In this document: in pieces, positions 57,195 to 64,000 of the stretch
How positions within the stretch are numbered: the first letter of the stretch is position 1
How the letters are laid out: each line of letters starts with the position of its first letter
NCBI GenBank assembly: GCA_003988855.1
Contig: QYAI01000057.1
Span: 84,048 to 148,047 of the forward strand
DNA length: 64,000 nucleotides
Reading direction: 5' to 3'
Origin: Arachnopeziza araneosa
Taxonomy: Eukaryota > Ascomycota > Leotiomycetes > Helotiales > Arachnopezizaceae
Notes under the pieces: generated by a model
Told to the model about the DNA's origin: nothing
What the model saw: the letters and a program-made list of their open reading frames with translations, nothing else
Database searches by the model: none
Made by a program: the position numbers and the translations under genes

Positions 57195-57578
57195 TTAACT
57201 CCTATTGGGCTTCCAAGTCCCCTTCTTCCACTTCGGTTTGAGGGGCTCGGGGTTCGGGTCAGGTGTGCTGCAGACAGCGCATCGGAGACTATGTGGTCTG
57301 GAATTGTTCGGTATGTCTTCGATGAGAGCTCTAATAATGAACTCTTTAGTGTGAATGCCGTCATCGAGGGCGGTAGCCACGAAATCATCAAGGCCCGATT
57401 GCTTTCTGCATCCCGGACAATCCCACTTTGGAATGTTGACAAAGGTACCAGGAACGTCCAGTGAATGGAAGTCAACATTAAGCAGAGCGCTTAAGCGTTG
57501 CTCCTCAAGACCGTCGATCTCCCAATAGAAGTAACCTTCAGAGATAGCTTGGGCGATTGAAATTTCGCGCGCGCTCAT
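57195..57578 (-). CDS. small CxxC protein, 127 residues
   Basis: An intronless frame starting at the ATG at 57578 (MSAREISIAQA). It holds WEIDGLEEQRLSALLNVDF, an IPKWDCPGCRKQSGLDDF block and RCAVC near the C-terminus, so two CxxC knuckles about 45 residues apart could form one zinc site. The C-terminal tail is Pro/Lys/Trp-rich. No signal peptide or membrane helix. It is transcribed away from the large GTPase gene with about 760 bp between them. I do not know the family; coding status is supported by the ordered, non-repetitive composition and lack of stops. Confidence 0.6.
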   Translation of the reverse strand: MSAREISIAQAISEGYFYWEIDGLEEQRLSALLNVDFHSLDVPGTFVNIPKWDCPGCRKQSGLDDFVATALDDGIHTKEFIIRALIEDIPNNSRPHSLRCAVCSTPDPNPEPLKPKWKKGTWKPNRS

Positions 57579-58341
57579 TTTGAAAAGGTTCCCAAACACT
57601 GGATGAATATGTGCTCGCCGTGTATATCTACAGGGAAGGAAGGGTTGTGTAAACGCGGTGTTGTGATTCTGGTGAAGAGAAGAGCGAAGCTAGAGTGGAT
57701 TTTGCGGGCTTATTTAAGCATCTGGAATGATACAGCGGCACTTGTTGGCCATTATCGAGTCGAATAACCAAGTTTGCTATGCAGCCCTGTTTCCTGATAT
57801 TAAAGCGTATTCTGGACGCAAGCTGGTCGCACAGCATATGTAGTGCTACTCGATTAGGCTCCAACAACGGAATCATCTCCAAATCACAACATCACAGGCT
57901 AAGCACGTTTCTAGATATTCGAATTCAACTGGATAGCAAGCAAAATTATTATAGAAGCTCAAAAATGACACCACACATTTAATGGTCGCTGGGATAATGC
58001 ATAGGTATCCGCTCTTGGTCCTTTCCTAAAGAAAGATTGCCTGCACTGTGCTTATTAAGTGCCTGCATTCAATATGCTTGGATATCCGCAGTCTTCACAA
58101 ACCAGCCAGCAAGTTGATGAAGCCCAAAACAAGGTCTTAACCAGCCGGAATGCAACCCAACCGATAAACAAGCAGGCCTTACTACTGTGATGCAAGCGAT
58201 GCCGGACCAAGGGATACAGCCTGTCGACATCATTTGAATTGATATCTAGCTCGGTGCTGCCTGATTTCACGTTTACCGCTTCTGAGCTTTAGAAGAGACT
58301 AATCTACCGATCATATCAACCTTCGTATTTTGACATCAGGC
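57579..58341. other. shared upstream region of two divergent genes
   Basis: Contains no supported gene. Frames at 57628-57882 and 58055-58270 on the minus strand have no motif. Confidence 0.45.
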
Positions 58342-61300
58342 ATGGAAGCGGAAAGTTACAGAATCGATATCGATGAGAAGCTCGACTTGCCGATAAGTGA
58401 GTAAATTTCATTCTCGGAATCTGTTTGGAGACGTGGCAAATCGCTTACTTTTTAAGATCCACGGGGTATATCCAGACTGTTCATAGGACTCCCTCAGTTT
58501 AAAGCCTTTTCCCCTGACCACGGGGGTCATGTGCTAGGTCGATCGGCAGAAGCAAAGTAGGTCCGCCAAGCCTGAAGGTTCCAAAGTCTTGCTAAGTTAC
58601 CTTGTAGAACTGAAGCGGTATCGAAGGATACGCAAGATGAGAACAAAAAAGATAGCAGTGAAACTGAGCGCTCTTTACGCTGGCTGGAGATTGAAAATAG
58701 CTCTACGGATGGCGACAGTGAGGGCAGCGAACACTATGTTCTCCAATGCCGTGATAAGGCAAATGATTATATTCGTGGGATTACCGAGCCGCTTAACCTT
58801 CTGAGCATCATGGGCCCAACGCGAAGCGGTAAATCCACTTTGATGAACCTTCTTGCGGGTTGCAAAACCAAGGAACTCTTCAACACCGCCCCCGGATCCA
58901 AAGCATTCACTAAAGGTAGCGTCACTGTTGCACCCAACTTGGCATACCCCTAATAATTATCATAGGAACCGACGTGGGAAATAAGACAATGACTGTTGAG
59001 GAATTCTCAACCACGGACGGATGCACGAAAGTGACGCCAGCTGTTCAAAATCAGAAGGTTACATTCATCGACACTGAAGGGCAAGGAGATCAAGATGACC
59101 TCTATGAGTATGTGGCCAGATATGCGAAACGGGAGTTCAGGAATTCTACTAACAACAACGTATAGTGTCATTCTCTTTACACCAGCTCTCCTGTTCTCGC
59201 GTGTAGTTATTTTCAATACCACGGAAGTTGCCAAGGATACGCTACTGAAAAATCTAGCAATGATGACGCTCGCTGCCGGTAAACTTGACTTCGGGGACGA
59301 AAACAAATCAAAAGCAAAGTTTGGGGAGCTTATGATCATCATCAACAAGTGAGTGTGCACCAAACACCAAATCTCAGCTATACAGTGATTGACTCCATAT
59401 TCAACTTCTAGGTATACCTTGGGAGATACAGGTATGCCGCTCCACAAGGTAGAAAGATTGCTGTGTTCTCACTGATGGCACGTAGATGAGCAAGTTCGGG
59501 CAAACATTTTCGACAAAGAAGACGGCAATAAAGCTGCAGTGAAGAAGCGGAATGCTATCCGCGAGAAGGTGCTCTCGCAGTTCGAATCTGTGTCGGTATG
59601 GATTTTGATTACTTTTCAACCCTGTGCTGGCTGACATACTTTTTTTTAGTTACACACACTCCCAGGCAACGCTCTTAAAGATGGCGTGCAAGACCAAATC
59701 AACAAAAAAACCAAAAAGTTTCTGGTTCTGGAAGATTTCAAAGATGACTATGTACAGACCTTTAAGAAATTACGTGCATCATTTTCTAGTATGCTCAAAT
59801 CTTCACGAATTGTCGCCGGCAAATCATTATCTGGTGGTTGCATCGCGGATTTTACCCCGGAGATCGTCAAAGCCATCAACGCACTCGAGGAAGGGGGGCA
59901 GCTTCATGTCCCAAACATCTGGGAAGAGGCTGAGAATGAGGCGATCAACAAAGCATCGATAAAATTTCGCCATGACTTCCAGGATGCATGCGACCAGCTG
60001 AACAAGGAACCCAAGATTTGTACTTCTCGAGAATGCAGCGAGGCAAGTGCTCTGCTTCGGAAGGTTTTTTCCGCACGTGCACAGTCTGACAAAAACGCAT
60101 CTAGATACTCGACAAGGCCATACAAAGTAGCCTAAACATTGTGAGGAATACTTTGTCCTACCTTACGCCGAAAAAAATCAGGTCGGAGCTCATGCATAAG
60201 TCCCATTGCCAAAGCTTTTAAACTGATGCTGAATAGCGGCACGTGCGACTCCCTTCAGCAGGAAGCAAGTAACCAAAAGAACGAGGTTTTGAAGACCAAT
60301 CTCGTCAGGATTAAAGCGTTCGCACAGACTGAACTGACAGATCTCACTGGCTCTCTAGGCAAAACTCTAAGTGATGCCTTCCCTGACAAATTGGTGTCCG
60401 CTAATATCATGACCACAAGACTGGATCAGCTGAGAGGCGAATTGCTCCAGGGTTACAAAAACAAGATTGTGACATACAACGAGAACGCTCTTCCGACTGA
60501 TTATTCAGAGACCTACAATGGTGCCTTCACCGCCGCAGTCGCAACTACTCGACAAACCATCTCAACAAAATGGGGAACCTGGGTCGTCCAAACGGATAAT
60601 ACATGTCTTGGCCTTTTCAATTCTGACCTGAAGAAGCTCCGCAAGCTCACTAAGGCTGGCGATGATGTGAAATGGGAACAAGGTGCCAACGAAAAGCAAA
60701 GATCCAACCTCTCAGACTATAATGACACTATCAATGTCAAGTACCTGTGGGAGAATCCGGAAACAGTGAAAAATGCCTACAATAAGAAGGTCGAGAGTGC
60801 CAAAGATCTAGCAAACGCGCAGTTTCAGGGTGATGAGGCCGAAATCAAGAAGAGCATTAAAAAGGAACTCAGTAAGTGACTCATCCATAGACATGAAGAG
60901 ATTTCCAAGCAGCTAAAGAGATCGCCTTTCGCATATAGAGAAGCAGATTGATCTCTATCAGAGACAACTCGACGATGGCCTGACGCCGAAGGAGGATCCT
61001 GGAGACTTTGATAAGATCACCAACGCAACAGTCTATAGAGATGCATTCAAAAAGTTTTTGGGGGAGCAAGAGATTAGCCAGAGCCTGCACGATGATTCCC
61101 TGGATGACTTCAATAATCAAGTGTCTACGAAAAAGGACGCATTCAAGAAGGAGTATAAAAAAAGTCTGTCCACTCCCATTCCATTGCTTGTTTATCTCAA
61201 TCATGAATCAAATCACTCACGCACAAATTTCACAAAACAGCAGTGAAGGAGTTCCTCGAATATCTTGAAAGGGAACTTGACAAGATCGTCGCGCAGCGAC

Positions 61301-63607
61301 TAGCCGATTTCAAGCTCAAGGCTGACTCCGTCGCCATCTGCACAACGCTTCTGAAGAGTAACCTCAGCTCTCAACTTGATGGATATAAAACTAGCACGCT
61401 AAATGAGTTCGAGACCCGCGTTAAGAAGTTCAAAGCCACCCAAGACGATTGTACAATCCGCGTGGATGATGCACGGCGCAAGCTTACGTACAGCATTGAT
61501 AAGCAAAAACGCTCCACTTTGCTTCTTCTTGCGGCTGTGGTTGAAGAATCCAATAGGGAGACTTTGAACAAATATGCGAATCCTGTGTTAACCGGCGTTG
61601 TCGACAATATACTTAACACTGCCGCGAAACTGCAAACTGCGATTCAGAGCGCCAAGACGTCATACCTCAGGGAAGCTTGTGGAAACAAAGATGAGCAGGA
61701 AAGGGTAGGCGTTCCTGTCCATCTCCTCCTTGATCTTTTCTTGACACATACTAGACATGGGAGACTTTCAACCAGAAGACAAATCAGCTCTATAAAAATA
61801 TACAGTTAGTGCATCCGATTCTCATATTATCTCCCCATTAGCGTATGGCTTTGTTAACCACATATTGCAATATAGGCGCACTCAGAAACTCTATATCGTG
61901 AAGGTATTTGATTGAGAACGCGGGATGATATGTCTTTGACACTCTTTCTGATCCAAAACAGGATATTTCGAGTTCATCGAGCACCTCGGAGATGGAAAAG
62001 AGGGTCATGGACAACCTCAAAGCCCCTGTTGCTTCTCTGGCTAAGTAAGAGGCTCCGTCAATGATATTTGATGAACATAGGCTGATACCACGGTTTTCCA
62101 GCTATCTGGGCATGTCTTGGATCTGCGGCAGTACCAAATTTGAGGTCGAGTCTACACGTCAGGGTAAAGCAAGGTCTCACCACCAAAAGAACATGGAAAG
62201 TGTGAGCGGATACGACGTAAGCGCCCTTTTTCATACATACATTCTTTATTCCAACTACAGAAAATACATCGCGAGTCCTAAATCAGATCATTTGCTAAGC
62301 CTTGATTCAGAGTGGCCATCGCACCAACTTGAGATTCGACAATTGGAAGGCGGAATTTTCCGATTTCGTGTTTGATGAACCAATTATCCAGGAGATGAAA
62401 CCTTTCGTGGTAATTGTCGCTGCTTCACTTTCTTTGTTTGTCCACTAAAACTTTCAGATCAATACTGTGACGTCACCATGGCAGAAGGAGGAGTAAGTTG
62501 TGCATATTTTCTTGCAGTAACAGGTGTTAAACGTCCGTCTAGCACTATAGTCAATATCTCGGTACAGCGAACGGAGACCGAGACCATTTCGAACTCAAAC
62601 ACTGTTATGTTCACTATCGACAATGAGTAAGATTTACACAATATGAATTAATGAAACTGCTCACTATCTATGTACTAGGTACTCGGCATCAGCCGGCGTC
62701 GAAGGGGTGGCGTCTTCAAGCATTAAGGTATTTAGAGACCCTCTAAACCCTTCTCTAGTAAATAACAGTTCTGCGTACTTTAGACCGCATTCCAGATCCA
62801 AACTTCGTTCACCAATACCAAAGAGAGTCAAGTTTCCTTTGTTGTTGATTTCAACATTCCGATTGTCTGCCCTGCTAACAGAAAGTAAGTTGGTCATGCA
62901 GTTCTCCCTTTAGATCACGCGAGCTAATTGACCGCTGAAGGACCACTATCAATTGCCTCGGTTTCAAGCAGCTCATGGCCATCACATATACGGCAAAAAT
63001 GAAGTAAGCATGACTACAGAGAGGTGTCATTTGATAGTCCTAACCATTCTACCCTTAGGCTGATCCCACAAGTGACGTTCACTGGAGGTAAATTCAAGCT
63101 TTTTCTGGTCATCATGTGAGCTAATATCTTTCTCGACAGGCTTTACTAGATGGGGAGGGAATGACGACAGCAACAGGAACTTTCTCAAAGGGAAAAAGCG
63201 AGTACGCGAGTACAGCGACATCGCAAATGGCTACACGAACGAATTCAAGGTGCGCTTGTGCATCCTAGTAGTAGGGGAAATGATAAATCTAGAACTAATG
63301 ATATTATAGGACAAGGCTGCTGCCAACTCGGATCCCTGGGAGTGGAAGGACTGTATCGACAAGCACAGCCATGTTCAAACCCTGGTGAATCGCATCAGTG
63401 AAAGCGAAAAGTAAGAATTGGTCAACTCAGAATAACACATCCGAGGGTATTCTAACGTCTTCAAGCTACGAGATGTATGTGAGAGGGAAATGGGAAGGTG
63501 TCACTGGGTGGAAGCATGTAAGTCAAGGCCTAAGGTAGCTGAAAAGAATAACGATTGACTTGTTGATCTGTTTACAGGTCATCCAGACAGATATCAAGGT
63601 TGAGTAG
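58342..63607 (+). CDS. large GBP-like GTPase with unusual C-terminal region, about 20 exons
   Basis: Resolved exons: 58342-58396, 58487-58556, 58608-58915, 58966-59107, 59166-59348, 59412-59431, 59486-59595, 59650-60063. The G domain has the P-loop GPTRSGKS (about 111-118), the switch II motif DTEGQGDQD (about 180), FTPALLFSRVVIFNTTEV and LMIIINKYTLGDTD, as in guanylate-binding/atlastin-like dynamin-superfamily GTPases. Exons from about 59650 to 62044 encode a long, charged, helical middle (Lys/Glu/Asp-rich); the join between about 60141 and 60260 is unsettled. Exons from about 62090 to 63607 encode a beta-rich, Ser/Thr/Asn-rich part, tentatively like aerolysin/ETX-MTX2 modules, ending GKWEGVTGWKHV. 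Exon phases stay compatible throughout, favouring one gene, but a two-gene model is possible. Confidence 0.7.
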
Positions 63608-63915
63608 GGGGGAAGAGATACGAAGGCGCTAGTTCAGTTTTCTTCGCCATTAACGGCCGCTACCTTGATGAGGGTGGTCTGAATCTTATTAGTATCAGGC
63701 CCATATGAATGGAAATGTTTCAGATAGCCTCTAAATTGAACTGAGTGGAATGGAATCTATTACCCAATGAGTTTGGTTAAATGCTTGGATTGATTCAGAT
63801 TGATTACAGATCATAAAACTATTGACTCGAATTTTGGGTCCCAGTACTCAATTTTGCCTTCTCGTACACAGCAGGAAAGCAAACGAGGTATCTAAGATGC
63901 TATAAGTCCGTGCAC

Positions 63916-63949
63916 CCCCATATCGATCACCCCCCCATATCGATCACCC
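63916..63949. repeat. 17-bp exact tandem duplication
   Basis: CCCCATATCGATCACCC occurs twice in direct succession. The preceding AGTCCGTGCACC and the C-rich word are reminiscent of the end of a DNA transposon terminal repeat, which would lie mostly beyond the window. The remainder of 63608-64000 has no gene. Confidence 0.8.
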
Positions 63950-64000
63950 AAAAATAAGCGAATTTCTAGACCGCTATTTCAACAAGATAATTAATTATTA

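Noticed and set aside
1..64000. CRISPR arrays, bacterial operons, integrons or phage genes
   Set aside because: The window is clearly eukaryotic nuclear DNA with spliceosomal introns; no regularly spaced palindromic repeats with unique spacers occur.

Overview
This window reads as nuclear DNA of a filamentous ascomycete (Pezizomycotina), with a Leotiomycetes-like feel. Support: genes broken by short introns (mostly 41-60 bp, GT-AG, CTAAC/CTAAT-like branch sites), gene families typical of these fungi (2EXR proteins, PTH11/rhodopsin-domain receptors, Zn2Cys6 factors, CE3 esterase), wide AT-rich gaps, and decayed genes and transposon DNA with C-to-T and G-to-A changes like those left by repeat-induced point mutation (RIP). 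Class-level placement is inference. All exon joins were worked out by hand from frame and splice signals.

Layout. 1-9 kb: a 2EXR protein (minus), a small secreted protein with a 188-bp intron, and a PTH11-like seven-helix protein. 9-15 kb: a long low-complexity gap, a mitochondrial PP2C phosphatase of the Ptc5 type, and an unknown multi-pass membrane protein. 15-19.6 kb: a truncated cytochrome P450 remnant, then a secreted CE3 (GDSL) esterase. 22.6-25 kb: a C2H2 zinc-finger protein in three exons. 28-37 kb: an unknown nuclear-looking protein, an LtrA-family membrane protein, a kinase-like relic, the SR-rich tri-snRNP 27K protein, and ER glucosidase I (GH63). 37.5-43.7 kb: Elongator subunit Elp5, then a small group made of a LigB-type dioxygenase-like protein, a divergent atypical SDR, and a Zn2Cys6 regulator. 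44-48.2 kb: an ankyrin-protein relic, a single-pass membrane protein, and a degenerate tandem repeat array of about 0.95 kb. 49-57 kb: an accessory, decayed zone with an AGC kinase (Ypk1/Gad8-like) pseudogene, a three-exon 170-residue unknown, a Tc1/mariner fragment, a 2EXR fragment and other broken coding traces. 57.2-63.6 kb: a small CxxC protein divergent from a large, intron-rich gene for a guanylate-binding-protein-like large GTPase.

Working together: housekeeping genes (27K splicing protein, glucosidase I, Elp5, Ptc5) are interspersed with environment-facing genes (receptor, esterase, secreted proteins). The dioxygenase-like protein, SDR and regulator at 39.3-43.6 kb may form a small metabolic unit. 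The strongest candidate for something undescribed is the gene at 58.3-63.6 kb: an animal-GBP-like G domain, a long charged helical middle, and a beta-rich Ser/Thr-rich C-terminal part tentatively reminiscent of aerolysin/ETX-MTX2 folds, next to a kilobase-scale graveyard of kinase and transposon relics.
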